From Bacilli bacterium (GTDB taxonomy: Bacteria > Bacillota_I > Bacilli_A > RFN20 > CAG-288), in contig JALCLG010000001.1 in assembly GCA_022647725.1 (NCBI GenBank), positions 378,931 to 442,930 of the forward strand: DNA of 64,000 nucleotides, read 5' to 3'. Position numbers and translations under genes: made by a program. The stretch's first letter is position 1. Each line of letters begins with the position of its first letter. A model generated the notes under the pieces. It was not told the origin of the DNA and did no database searches. It saw only the letters and a program-made list of their open reading frames with translations. Positions 1 through 9,136 of the stretch are shown in pieces.

Positions 1-1174
1 GGGCTTCGATGGCTATGCCGAGACCGATGCCGGTTCCTTCACTTATATCGGTACCTACTCCAATGGTTATATGGCCCGTGTTGCTGGCTGCGATGCCTTG
101 CTTGGCATGAGCGGTGCTACGACGGATGCTGCCGTCACCAAGTACTTTGGAACCTGGGATTCGACGAAGAAGGTTCCGGTCCTGGATGGTACTGAGTTAT
201 GGACTCTCTACTATTACTTCCGCCAGTCGGCTCATCGCTTCCTCTATGTCACTGCCAACTCCAACCAGCAGAAGAACCATCTGGGCTTAGATGCCTGGAA
301 GGATCAGTCGCTGGATGCCGGTGCCGGCATTGATTTCTCCTATGATATCGGCATCACCGATACCAAGACCTTCGGAACGACCAACATCTCTTACACTTCC
401 GATAATCTTCCGGCCGGCGTCTCCTTAACCACGAATGGTATTCTCTCTGGCAATATTGCCAACAATGGTACTTATACTGCTACAGTCACCATTCATGCCG
501 ATAACTGGGTTACCAAGGATGTCAAGGTAACCTTGAATGTTGCCCCGACCTTTGCCATCGATAAGACCGAAGGCACTGCCGGAACTGCGTTCACAGCTCA
601 GCTCTCGTCTGAGAAGGTTTACACCCACGATGTCACGACTGGCACGGGTAACAACACGTCGACGACCAACTATATTGTCTCTTATGCCCTGAAGGCTGGT
701 TCGACTCTTCCGGATGGTCTGGCTATGGATACTAATGGCGCCATCACCGGAACTCCTACTACTGCTGGGACCTACAAGTTCACCGTTGATGTCATCCAAT
801 TGAAGGTCGTCCCTGGCTGGAGTGGTTCGACTACGACTTCCTCCGAATACTTCCAGGACTTCACCCTGACCATCGCTCAGGCTGCCGGCTATAAGGATCC
901 GGTTACTTCGGCTCAGGAAACAGCTGACAGTGCCAAGTCTGACGCTGCCGCTGCCAACGCTGCTGCCTCGGCTGCTAACGCCAACGCTACCTCCGCCAAT
1001 GCTGCCGCCGCTACCGCCAACTCGGATGCCGCTGCTGCCAAGTCCGATGCAGATGCTGCCAATGCTGCTGCCAAGAGCGCTAAGACTCTCGGTGTCGTCG
1101 GCATGGTTGTCGGCATCATCGGTATCGTCGCTGCCTGCGGTGCCTTGGTTCTCCTCTTTGTCCGTAAGAAGTAG
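1..1174 (+). CDS. C-terminal part of a surface-anchored protein with Ig-like (He_PIG-type) domains
   Basis: The reading frame is open from base 2, so the true start lies before the window. Seen: an N-terminal part I do not recognise; two Ig-like segments with the He_PIG pattern (LPAGVSL...GILSG, then LPDGLAM...GAITGTPTTAGTY); an alanine/asparagine/serine-rich stretch of about 55 residues that should form a helical stalk; and a C-terminal hydrophobic helix (GVVGMVVGIIGIVAACGALV) ending in RKK. No LPXTG is present, so anchoring is inferred to be by the transmembrane helix with the rest outside the cell. The gene converges on apbE. Its ligand or enzyme activity, if any, must be judged from the missing N-terminus. 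Confidence is high for a surface protein, none for function. Confidence 0.8.
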   Translation, partial: GFDGYAETDAGSFTYIGTYSNGYMARVAGCDALLGMSGATTDAAVTKYFGTWDSTKKVPVLDGTELWTLYYYFRQSAHRFLYVTANSNQQKNHLGLDAWKDQSLDAGAGIDFSYDIGITDTKTFGTTNISYTSDNLPAGVSLTTNGILSGNIANNGTYTATVTIHADNWVTKDVKVTLNVAPTFAIDKTEGTAGTAFTAQLSSEKVYTHDVTTGTGNNTSTTNYIVSYALKAGSTLPDGLAMDTNGAITGTPTTAGTYKFTVDVIQLKVVPGWSGSTTTSSEYFQDFTLTIAQAAGYKDPVTSAQETADSAKSDAAAANAAASAANANATSANAAAATANSDAAAAKSDADAANAAAKSAKTLGVVGMVVGIIGIVAACGALVLLFVRKK

Positions 1175-1194
1175 ATAAGATAATTCCAAGACTC

Positions 1195-1226
1195 AAAAAG
1201 GCTGCCCCGACTTGAGGCAGCCTTTT
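1195..1226. terminator. Bidirectional intrinsic terminator between the surface protein and apbE
   Basis: AAAAGGCTGCC, a nine-base loop, then GGCAGCCTTTT. T-runs on both strands fit termination of the two converging genes. Confidence 0.85.
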
Positions 1227-1243
1227 CTGATGCATTAAGTTTC

Positions 1244-2173
1244 TTACTTAGCCGGAGTCGCCAGCGGTGTCTGGAAACTGGAATAGACGTTTCCTTCTTT
1301 TGTCACAAAGAGGGTCTGATAGCCTTCTTTCTTAGCTAATTCGGCTCCTTTGTCTTTGCCCAGGACGAAGCAGGCCGTGGCTAAGCCATCGGCAACCATG
1401 CTCTCCTTGCCAATCACAGTGACGCTCACCAGTCCACTCTAACTCGGATAGCCTGTGCGGGGATCCAGAATATGGTGATAGACAACGCCATCCTGGATGA
1501 AGAACTGCTGATCGATGCCGGAGGTCACTACCGTCTCTTCCGTAATGGACAGGATGGTGAAATACTCCCCATTAGCCGTGAAAGGATTACGGATGCCGAC
1601 CTTCCAAGGTTTCTCTTTGTCAAACGATCCCAGACCCAGGACGTTGCCACCCAGATTGATAAGACCGGCCGTGATGCCTTCTTCCTTCAGAATCCTCTTG
1701 GCTTCATCGGCGGCATAGCCTTTGGCTATCCCGCCCAAGTCAATCGACATTCCTTTCTGACGCAGATAGGCTGTCTGTTCTTTCGGGTTCAGGACCAGCT
1801 GACGGAAGTCGACCAGGCCACCCAAAAGCAGGCCTTGGATGTCCTTAGCCGGAGGAATGAAATTCAGCTTCGTGCCAAAGCCCCAAAGACGACTTAAAGG
1901 TCGGACGGTAACATCAAAAGCACCGCCGCTGGCATTAGCAATTTCCTGAGAACAGGAAAGAACGTCAAATATATCTTTAGGCACAACTACTGGTAATATA
2001 CCGGCTTGCTGATTGATCTTGCTGACAATGCTGTCATCTTTGAAGACGGACATCGCGTCATCGATTTCCTCAATCCGTTTCTGTACTTTTTCTAAGGCTA
2101 TTGTCGCGTTTGGGCCATAGGCTAACAGGGTGTTGACGGTTCCTAAGGAAAAGAAGGTTATCTGCGATTTCAT
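1244..2173 (-). pseudogene. apbE: FAD:protein FMN transferase (ApbE), interrupted by one in-frame TAG
   Basis: ApbE moves FMN from FAD onto a Thr of extracytoplasmic FMN-binding domains. Motifs seen: FGTVNTLLAYG near the start, SIDLGGIAKGYAAD, NLGGNV and the DPRTGYPS block. Directly after PS the codon at 1439-1441 reads TAG. Translation then continues in the same frame with SGLVSVTVIG and the ADGLATA motif to a normal end at 1244. In ApbE enzymes the Asp of that last motif helps bind Mg, so the truncated product should be inactive. Only one base differs from a sense codon such as CAG. The start is taken at ATG 2173; the longer frame to 2245 overlaps the upstream gene. No signal peptide or lipobox is visible. 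It lies directly downstream of its likely substrate gene. Alternatives are sequencing error or amber read-through. Confidence 0.85.
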
Positions 2174-2178
2174 AAGGA

Positions 2179-3762
2179 CTAGGCCGCAGCCAAGGCCAAG
2201 GCTGCCTTGACGGCCGTCAAGATGCCGTTGCTGGAGAAGGTGCAACCGCTGACGGTATTGACGCCCGAGGTGGACTGGTTGGCAATGGTCTTCGGAATGA
2301 TTGTATCGAAAGCCGTCTGATAATGGTTCTCATGGGAATCAGACGACGAGTCGGATTCCGAGACGGTCGTGATGGTTGTGATCTTGCCGCCGCTGATGGT
2401 GACACTGAGGGTGATGGTGCCGTTATGGTAGCCGGTGCCGCTGCCCTGATAGGTGCCGTCTTTGTACGTGACGGCCGTGGCCGTGGAAGAGGAAGTCGTT
2501 ACCGAGACCGTGACGGAGGTGGAGGTCGCTTTCGAGGTCGAAGCCGTACTGGCAGAAGACGTGCTGGTCAAGGTCGAAGAGGAGGAAGTCGAAGCCTGAC
2601 TTAGAGCATCGCTGACGGCTGCCAAGATGCCTTTGCTGGAATAGGTGGCGTTGCTGACGGTGTTGACGCCGGACGTCGACTGATTGGCGATGATCTCCGG
2701 AACCAAGGTGCTGAAGGCATTGTCATACTCAGCATCATCCGACTCCGAGACGGTCGTAATACTCGTGATCTTGCCACCGCTGATGGTGACCTCTACCGTG
2801 ACCGTGCCCTGGAAGCCTTGGCCGCTGCCCTGATAGACGCCATCGGCATAGGCTGTTCCGTTAGCAATGGTGGCCGTTGCAAAGATATTATTGACGGCGA
2901 TATTGCCAAGATAATACAAGCCTATCGTCGATACGGAAAGCACGGACATGGCCCAGTAGCCCGCCTTCTTAGGAAGCGGGGTAACCTCGGGGTTACTGCG
3001 AGGACAGCTCAGCGCACATTCGAGACAGTCAATGCATTCGCCGCTCTTGATGACATCATATTTGTAAGTCGGGATTCCCATCGGGCAGGCATTGGCACAG
3101 ATCCGGCAGATGCCGCAGTTGCTCCGCTCTTTCTTGATTTTGGTAATCCGTAACAGGGAAGCCAAGGAGAACAACGCTCCCATCGGGCAAAGATAGCGGC
3201 AGAAGAAACGCTGATAGAAGATCTCCACTATCAGGATAGCAAGAAGAATCAAGGTACCTGGAAGCAAGGTGGTGAAGGCCGTCTTATAGTTTTCGGCGGA
3301 CATCGGAATCGTAAACAGGGTTCCGAAGCTCGACCACGGATCCCAGTCTCCCATCGGGGTCAAGGTAAAGAAGAAGGCAATGAAGAAAGCCAAGAGGACC
3401 GCATATTTCATATACTTAAGAATCTGATCGACCTTCTCCGGCATCCGTGTCTTCAAACCGAAGAGGTCATGGCCGATGAAGGTCATCCCATCGCTTAAGG
3501 AACCGAAAGCACAGAGATAGCCGCAGAAGAACCGGCCGAAAAGAATCGTCACCAACAGCAAGAGAACTGTCGGGAACAGGGCGCTGGCCAAGCCGGAATA
3601 ACTGCCGACACAGATGTCCTGGATCAGGGTTCCGATCCCTAAGAAGGCCTGGATGAAGAGACCCGGCAAGAGGAAGAAGGCCACCACCTGCAAGGCAAAC
3701 CTGAGGAAACGGACCCAAAAAGACTTTTTCTTATAGAATGTGTGCCAGTCAATCTTTTTCAT
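2179..3762 (-). CDS. NapH/NosR-type membrane 4Fe-4S protein fused to two FMN-binding domains
   Basis: A 527-residue predicted electron-transfer protein carrying electrons across the membrane to flavins outside. Seen in order: about five transmembrane segments with CGYLCAFG and CRYLCPMG motifs; a ferredoxin region with two clusters (CGICRICANACP and CIDCLECALSCP); a further membrane helix; then two FMN_bind repeats joined by a long Ser/Thr-rich linker. Each repeat ends in a flavinylation-type motif (VSNATYSS and VSGCTFSS), the Thr being the expected ApbE target. GGAGG precedes ATG 3762. The adjacent apbE supports covalent flavin loading. Similar modules serve extracellular reductases in anaerobic Bacillota (family knowledge). 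The final electron acceptor is not shown here. Confidence 0.88.
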   Translation of the reverse strand: MKKIDWHTFYKKKSFWVRFLRFALQVVAFFLLPGLFIQAFLGIGTLIQDICVGSYSGLASALFPTVLLLLVTILFGRFFCGYLCAFGSLSDGMTFIGHDLFGLKTRMPEKVDQILKYMKYAVLLAFFIAFFFTLTPMGDWDPWSSFGTLFTIPMSAENYKTAFTTLLPGTLILLAILIVEIFYQRFFCRYLCPMGALFSLASLLRITKIKKERSNCGICRICANACPMGIPTYKYDVIKSGECIDCLECALSCPRSNPEVTPLPKKAGYWAMSVLSVSTIGLYYLGNIAVNNIFATATIANGTAYADGVYQGSGQGFQGTVTVEVTISGGKITSITTVSESDDAEYDNAFSTLVPEIIANQSTSGVNTVSNATYSSKGILAAVSDALSQASTSSSSTLTSTSSASTASTSKATSTSVTVSVTTSSSTATAVTYKDGTYQGSGTGYHNGTITLSVTISGGKITTITTVSESDSSSDSHENHYQTAFDTIIPKTIANQSTSGVNTVSGCTFSSNGILTAVKAALALAAA

Positions 3763-3886
3763 AGGATTCCTCCGATAAATTCGTGAACAGAAAATGAAAA
3801 TGAGTGGAAACTTTGAGCTTATTGACCCAGTTAGTGTTTACTAAAAATTAGCTGTTTTTCTATGCTTTTTCTCTTGTTTTTAAAAT

Positions 3887-3895
3887 ATTCTACCA
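3887..3895 (-). promoter_or_regulatory. Extended -10 element for the ferredoxin/FMN_bind-apbE operon
   Basis: On the minus strand this reads TGGTAGAAT, an extended -10, about 125 bases before ATG 3762 in an AT-rich leader. No clear -35 is seen. Confidence 0.45.
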
Positions 3896-3930
3896 TAAAA
3901 ACGATAAAATAAGCTATTTTTATTGGTGAC

Positions 3931-3964
3931 AAAAAAAGGCCGTTCCCAATCCGGGAGCGGTTTT
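3931..3964 (-). terminator. Intrinsic terminator after thiI
   Basis: Minus strand: CCGCTCCC, loop, GGGAACGG with one mismatch, then seven T. It ends the ccpA-ezrA-iscS-thiI transcript. Confidence 0.8.
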
Positions 3965-3973
3965 CATCCTTTC

Positions 3974-5155
3974 CTAGAACTCTTCTTCCTTATCGAGGTT
4001 GATATGCTCGGCCTTGGTGTTCTTGACGCAGTCTTTGACCATGCTCTGCCAGTCGAAGGCAGCCTCGATGGCTTTGACGTCCTCAAGCTTGGGATGCGTC
4101 ACCGGATCCTTGATCTGGAAGATGGTGCAGCAGTCCTCATAAGGGCGGATGGAGATATCGAAAGTACCGATCTTCTGAGCGATCTCGATGATCTCCGTCT
4201 TATCATAACAGGCCAACGGCCTTATCATCGGCATCGTGGAGCATTCCTCGATGACCTTCATCGAAGGCAAGGTCTGACTGGCGACCTGACCGATGGATTC
4301 CCCGCCGGAGAGGACGAGATCGTTATGGGAATAGGCAATCGACTCGCTGATGCGGAGCATCATCCGGCGCATCACGGTCACACAGTAGCTCGGACCGGCA
4401 ACCTCATAGATCTTCTTCTCAAGATCCGTGAACGGAACGACATACAATTTGATATCCGGCTGATACTGATTCAGGACATGCAGCAGGTCATGGATCTTAT
4501 CGATGACCTGAGCCGAGGTATAAGGCGGAGCCGCAAAGTGAATGGCTTCGATCTTGACGCCACGGCGCATCATCAGATAACCCGCAACCGGGCTATCAAT
4601 GCCGCCGCTGATCAAAAGCAGGGACTTGCCGGCAATCCCGGCGGGATAGCCGCCTAAGCCTTTGTCCTTTATGGCATAGACATAGACGGCCTCTTTCCGG
4701 ACCATCACATGGATAAGGAGCTCCGGCGTATGGACATCGACTTTGCTGGTCGTTACATGGGTGAGGATATAGGCGCCGACCTCGCGGTTGATCTGGTCAC
4801 TGGTGAAGGCAAACGTCTTATCCGGACGCTTGGCCTGAACCTTGAAGGTCGTCTTGCCGCTTAACTGATAAAGGCGGAGAGACTCTTCTTCAATCTTAGT
4901 CATATCCGGCTCAATGGCTTTGGCTAAAGCGAAAGAACCAATTCCGCTGACTTTGCTTAACGCGGCTTTGACATCCTCGTAGTTCTCGCCATTGAGAAGG
5001 ACATAGATGTGATCTTTCTTGATTTCAAAGCCGAGGCGTTTGAAGGACCGTAAAGCATACCGGATGTTGTGACCTAAAAGGCGGATGAAATCCATGATGT
5101 TCTTGCCTTTGGTCGATAGCTCCCCGAAGAAGACAATGATCATATCTGTGGACAT
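3974..5155 (-). CDS. thiI: tRNA 4-thiouridine sulfurtransferase ThiI
   Basis: Adenylates U8 of tRNA and transfers sulfur to form 4-thiouridine; it may also serve thiazole synthesis. The 393-residue protein has an N-terminal ferredoxin-like/THUMP region (about 1-165) and a PP-loop ATPase domain with SGGIDSPVAGY. It lacks the C-terminal rhodanese domain of the E. coli enzyme, the usual state in Gram-positives, where the cysteine desulfurase hands sulfur over directly. ATG 5155 follows a GGAG box and sits five bases after the iscS stop, so the pair is cotranscribed. Confidence 0.95.
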   Translation of the reverse strand: MSTDMIIVFFGELSTKGKNIMDFIRLLGHNIRYALRSFKRLGFEIKKDHIYVLLNGENYEDVKAALSKVSGIGSFALAKAIEPDMTKIEEESLRLYQLSGKTTFKVQAKRPDKTFAFTSDQINREVGAYILTHVTTSKVDVHTPELLIHVMVRKEAVYVYAIKDKGLGGYPAGIAGKSLLLISGGIDSPVAGYLMMRRGVKIEAIHFAAPPYTSAQVIDKIHDLLHVLNQYQPDIKLYVVPFTDLEKKIYEVAGPSYCVTVMRRMMLRISESIAYSHNDLVLSGGESIGQVASQTLPSMKVIEECSTMPMIRPLACYDKTEIIEIAQKIGTFDISIRPYEDCCTIFQIKDPVTHPKLEDVKAIEAAFDWQSMVKDCVKNTKAEHINLDKEEEF

Positions 5156-5160
5156 CGTGA

Positions 5161-6303
5161 TTACTCCTTTGCCTTGAGAGCCTGAAGAATCCCAGTCAGG
5201 GTTTTCAGGAACACCTGAACCTGTTCCAACGTCTCGTTTCCGGAGAAAGAGAGGCGGATGGAATTGGCACTGATGACATCATCATAGCCGGCAGCTTCCA
5301 GCACATAGCTCTTACCGACTTCCCGGCTGGAGCAGGCGCTGGTGGTCGAAACATAGATATGGGCATTGCTCAAGGCTTCCGCAACGACACTGCCTTTATG
5401 CTGAGTGAGGGCAAAGTTCAGAATGAAAGGCGAGGCCTCCTTCGGCGAGGTGATGACGACTTCCTTCATCGGACTTAAGCCTTCCCGCAAGGCCTGATTG
5501 ACCTGCTGAGCCTGCTTCAGGCGCTGAGGCAACGTCTCGGTCGAAATCCGTAGGGCTGTGGCTAACGAGCAGTCCAGTCCTAACATGGACGTTCCGGAAC
5601 GGTAGCCTTTCTCCTGTCCGCCGCCGAGGATCTGAGGATCCAGGAGGACGGCTTTCTTCTTGACGAGGATGCCGCTTCCTTTGAGGCCGCCGATCTTATG
5701 GCCGGAGAAGGTCAGAAGATCGTACGAGGCCTTGGGAAGAATCATCTTGCCGATGGCCTGAGTGGCATCGACATGAAGATAGGCACGGCTTTTCCTATGA
5801 ATCAGCGATGAAGCCTTGGCGATATCAAAGACATAGCCGGTCTCATTGTTGACCGCCATGATCGAGACTAACGAGGTCTCCTCGTTCAAAGCAGCTTCCA
5901 GCTCTTGGAAATCAAGCTTTCCGTCCTTATCGTAATCGAGATAGATGACCTCAAAGCCTTCCGTCTCCAGTTCCTTGAAAACAGAGAGGACCGAGGGGTG
6001 CTCGGCCTTGGTGGTGATGAGCCGTTTGGCCCAGCTCTTCTGATGATAGGCGACGCCTTTGATGGCGAGGTTATTGCCTTCGGTGGCACCGGAAGTGAAG
6101 ATGACTTCCTCCGGCAGACAGCCTAAATACTTGGCACTCTGGGCTCTCGCCTTCTCTAACATCGCGGAGGCCTGATAGCCAAGGGCATGGTTCGAGGAGG
6201 GGTTAGCAAAATCATCCCGGGAAACCTTCAGAAAGGTATCCAGCACTTCCGGATAAGGCTGGGTGGTGGCGCTACAATCGAAATAGATGAAGTCGTCCGA
6301 CAT
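5161..6303 (-). CDS. Cysteine desulfurase (NifS/IscS family) paired with ThiI
   Basis: A PLP enzyme that takes sulfur from cysteine to an active-site Cys persulfide. The 380-residue class V aminotransferase fold shows ATEGNN, the HVDATQAIG strand, the PLP lysine in SGHKIGG, and the catalytic loop STTSACSS. Placement between ezrA and thiI is the same as in Bacillus, where the neighbouring NifZ-type desulfurase feeds ThiI. Here its main job is therefore inferred to be tRNA thiolation rather than general Fe-S assembly. ATG 6303 is preceded by AAGGA. Confidence 0.93.
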   Translation of the reverse strand: MSDDFIYFDCSATTQPYPEVLDTFLKVSRDDFANPSSNHALGYQASAMLEKARAQSAKYLGCLPEEVIFTSGATEGNNLAIKGVAYHQKSWAKRLITTKAEHPSVLSVFKELETEGFEVIYLDYDKDGKLDFQELEAALNEETSLVSIMAVNNETGYVFDIAKASSLIHRKSRAYLHVDATQAIGKMILPKASYDLLTFSGHKIGGLKGSGILVKKKAVLLDPQILGGGQEKGYRSGTSMLGLDCSLATALRISTETLPQRLKQAQQVNQALREGLSPMKEVVITSPKEASPFILNFALTQHKGSVVAEALSNAHIYVSTTSACSSREVGKSYVLEAAGYDDVISANSIRLSFSGNETLEQVQVFLKTLTGILQALKAKE

Positions 6304-6309
6304 AAATCC

Positions 6310-8076
6310 TTAGGGCTGAGTCGTCGCGGCCGTATTCTGCTGCTGAGCAGAGAACGACTTGATGACACTGAGAGCATTTTCCAAAGCCCGGTCGAAATCG
6401 CCTTCATTGAAGGCTTTCTCGGCGGTATCCAATAACGGCCGGCTATCGGTATATTCGACGCGGTAGGCATTGGCATAGACAATGGCCGTCTCGGCATTCT
6501 TGCATTCGATGCTCTTCTTCTCGATGACGCTGACCAGTTCATCGCACTGACTGACAAAGGGAGCAAACTCCTCGCTGGCCTTAGGAACATCCACCGGCTG
6601 AGTGATGAGCAGCTGATCCAGAACGGCAATCTCATCATAAAGCGCCTTGAAGGTCGGGGCTTCGCTGTCGCTGAAGCTGTCGACGCCGATCTGATTCTTC
6701 ATCTGATACTGCGCCTTCTTCAGCTTCAGGTAGTAGTTGCGTAAGCCCACATAGATTTCCTGACTCTTGGTCTTGAGGGAATCGAGATAGGTGCTGTAGT
6801 CCTGCATCGTCTGATCCACCTTCTTGATCTCACGCTGCAGATCCGTGACCTTCTTATAAACCACGGTATAAGGTTGCTTATTGGACGTGTCGATATAGCT
6901 ATCCAGATCCCGTTTGAGGAAGCTGATGGCTTCGATATCGTTCTTGAGGGAACTCATCTGATCGACATAACGCTTATCCAGCGTATAGGTCTTGCGATAA
7001 TCCGGCATCTGATTCATCAGCCGGGAATACTGACGTTCCAGCTCATAGGTGGAGGTGAGGATCGTGTCCTGCGACTTATTGAAGGCAACCTTGGCGTTGC
7101 GTTCATTGTCAAACTGCACCAGGATATCCGTAATCCGGGCCTGCATGCTGTCCAGTTTGTCTTTGACGCCAGAGATATCCAGACCCACCAGCTGCTCGCT
7201 GATGCTGCCCAGTTCATCATGCATGTTCTTGATGTTGGCTTCGACGGCCAGATAATCCAGGACATAGCCCTGCTGAACCAAAGACTGATAATCGGCTTCC
7301 AGTTTGGTGAGCTTCTCTGGAATGACGACCTGCGAGAGCGAAACAAAGGTCGGCAGATCATTCATGATGTCAATCACATACCTGAGCGTGTCATCCAAGG
7401 GCGGCAAGAGCTTCTTGGCCTTGTCGTATTCGGCCTTATCGGTCAGGGTATCGTATTCAATGAAGACTTTCTCGGCATTCTGGAAGAGGACATCAAAGGA
7501 AGGCTCCAGCGGCTTTAAGACCGTGGCATTGCGGGTATAGAAATCCTTGAGCTTGCGGTATTTCTCTTTGACGCCTAAGGATCCTTCCCGGGTATCGGAA
7601 TCATCCCGAAGGAGAGCGGAGAGGTCTTCGCCGAAATCGCTGACGGCCTTGATATAGGCCTCTAAGGAGACCTGCGTCTGCGAGCAGACTTCCTTGACGG
7701 ACTTGAAGTTCTTCTCGCTGATCAAAGCATCCAGGCTATCCAGGGAAACAGCCATATCCTGATCCCGTTTGGAAAGGAGATCATCGTACTGTTTGTTCCG
7801 TTCCAGATAGAGGACGTTGTACTGATCGGAATACTTGCCTAAGGCACCCAACCGTCCGACCATGCCTTTGCAATCGGCGGTCAGCTGCATGTGGGTGTCG
7901 TTATACTGCTGACGCTGCTTCTTGGCTAAGCTGACATAGCGGCGGCGGGAAAGATGAAGCACCAGGAAAACAATCCCGACAATCAGGATCGGGGTCAGGA
8001 CGCTGACCAGAATAATAATTAAAAGCTTGGTATCGATCGTCCCTGCAAAAGAAACGGCTCTAGGAAAACGAATCAT
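6310..8076 (-). CDS. ezrA: Septation ring formation regulator EzrA
   Basis: A 588-residue membrane protein that in Firmicutes modulates FtsZ ring assembly and links division with wall synthesis. Seen: a single N-terminal hydrophobic helix (about 20-42, LLIIILVSVLTPILIVGIVF) followed by Arg-rich sequence, then over 500 residues of heptad-rich coiled coil, as in the spectrin-like EzrA arch. GAGGAGG precedes ATG 8076. The gene order ezrA-iscS-thiI is conserved in Bacilli and supports the call, since coiled-coil sequence alone would be weak evidence. Confidence 0.87.
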   Translation of the reverse strand: MIRFPRAVSFAGTIDTKLLIIILVSVLTPILIVGIVFLVLHLSRRRYVSLAKKQRQQYNDTHMQLTADCKGMVGRLGALGKYSDQYNVLYLERNKQYDDLLSKRDQDMAVSLDSLDALISEKNFKSVKEVCSQTQVSLEAYIKAVSDFGEDLSALLRDDSDTREGSLGVKEKYRKLKDFYTRNATVLKPLEPSFDVLFQNAEKVFIEYDTLTDKAEYDKAKKLLPPLDDTLRYVIDIMNDLPTFVSLSQVVIPEKLTKLEADYQSLVQQGYVLDYLAVEANIKNMHDELGSISEQLVGLDISGVKDKLDSMQARITDILVQFDNERNAKVAFNKSQDTILTSTYELERQYSRLMNQMPDYRKTYTLDKRYVDQMSSLKNDIEAISFLKRDLDSYIDTSNKQPYTVVYKKVTDLQREIKKVDQTMQDYSTYLDSLKTKSQEIYVGLRNYYLKLKKAQYQMKNQIGVDSFSDSEAPTFKALYDEIAVLDQLLITQPVDVPKASEEFAPFVSQCDELVSVIEKKSIECKNAETAIVYANAYRVEYTDSRPLLDTAEKAFNEGDFDRALENALSVIKSFSAQQQNTAATTQP

Positions 8077-8108
8077 GGTTGCCTCCTCGGAAAAGGATGG
8101 GAAAGAAA

Positions 8109-9122
8109 CTACTTGGTAGTCTCTCTCTTATTGAAGACGGCCCGGATACGGAAGGTCTTATCCTTCGCGGTGGCCGAATTGTCCAAAAGCTTCGTCAGCA
8201 TACGGACGGCAATGGAGCCGACCTTGAACATATCGATGGAGAACGAGGAAATCTCCGGACGGATGATGTAGGAATACTTGGAGCCGATCTCAGCCAGCAC
8301 CTGGACATCGCCAGGGCAGCTTAAGCCGTTATCCTTGGCGGCATTGACGACCGCCGCAGCTAAGGAATCCCGCGGGCAGACAAAGTAGCCCGACCGATGA
8401 TCCTTGAAGAACTCTTTCATGCCGGCATAGACAATGCCATAGGAATCGTTGAAGGTGACCGACTGGATATGTTTGCCGTTGGCTTTGCCGTATTCGACTA
8501 AGCCGTCGCGGATCTCATCCAGCATCTTGCCCTGATTGACGATGTCGAGCAGATAGACGTCATCGTGGCCGGAAAGGAGATACTCTTTGACGACATCCAT
8601 GACCGGATCCTTGTACTCGATTTCAATCGAGCCTAAGGCCTCGCCTTCCATATCGTGGCCGATGACAATCAGCGGAATATGGTAGTTCTGGATGGAACGT
8701 ATCTCATCGGTGCCCAGTTCATCATCATAAATGACGGCGCCATCGACATGGCTCTTGATGAGCGATTCAATGACGGCAGCGGCATCTTCCTTGGTTCTCT
8801 TGGTAATGAAAATCGAAGTGATATAGCCGTAGATCTTGGCAACATCGATCATGCCATCGAGCATGTTGGAAACATAGTTGTAGCCGGTCGACGGGATCAT
8901 GATGCCAATATTGGTCGAACGGGAGTTGGCTAAGCCCTGCGCCAAAGCACTCGGCTTATAGCCCAGCTTCTGAATGGCGTCATTGACGGCCTTTTTGGTC
9001 TTTTCCGTGACGTTGGTATGATTGTTGATGACACGGCTGACGGTCGCTAAGGACACGCCGGAAACCTTGGCAACCTCGTAAATTGTCACTCTGTCTTTGT
9101 ACATCTTCTTGTTATCTTCCAT
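8109..9122 (-). CDS. ccpA: LacI-family regulator, CcpA-like
   Basis: 337 residues. An N-terminal LacI helix-turn-helix (VTIYEVAKVSGVSLATVSRV) with the hinge helix NSRSTNIG is followed by a periplasmic-binding-protein-like core. The N-terminal 70 residues closely resemble CcpA, the carbon catabolite regulator that binds cre sites with HPr-Ser-P. The HPr contact residues cannot be checked here, so another sugar-specific LacI protein remains possible. ATG 9122 follows GGAGG with good spacing; a TTG six bases upstream is less likely. It heads the operon with ezrA. A perfect 22-base palindrome in its leader may be its operator. Confidence 0.75.
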   Translation of the reverse strand: MEDNKKMYKDRVTIYEVAKVSGVSLATVSRVINNHTNVTEKTKKAVNDAIQKLGYKPSALAQGLANSRSTNIGIMIPSTGYNYVSNMLDGMIDVAKIYGYITSIFITKRTKEDAAAVIESLIKSHVDGAVIYDDELGTDEIRSIQNYHIPLIVIGHDMEGEALGSIEIEYKDPVMDVVKEYLLSGHDDVYLLDIVNQGKMLDEIRDGLVEYGKANGKHIQSVTFNDSYGIVYAGMKEFFKDHRSGYFVCPRDSLAAAVVNAAKDNGLSCPGDVQVLAEIGSKYSYIIRPEISSFSIDMFKVGSIAVRMLTKLLDNSATAKDKTFRIRAVFNKRETTK

Positions 9123-9136
9123 AAGCAAACCTCCAA

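Noticed and set aside
930-1080. Tandem DNA repeat in the Ala-rich stalk
   Set aside because: The protein is repetitive in composition but the DNA has no fixed repeat unit.
425-1189. Long minus-strand frame opposite the surface protein
   Set aside because: Low-complexity Gly/Ser product mirroring the Ala-rich coding strand; a shadow frame.
1439-1441. TAG recoded as an amino acid genome-wide
   Set aside because: The surface protein (1172-1174), the ferredoxin gene (2179-2181) and others end in TAG at positions consistent with normal protein ends, so TAG is an ordinary stop here.
5915-5950. EF-hand-like loop (DYDKDGKLDFQE) in the cysteine desulfurase
   Set aside because: This region is the usual variable strand and loop of NifS-type enzymes, where Asp/Gly-rich sequence is common; chance resemblance is more likely.
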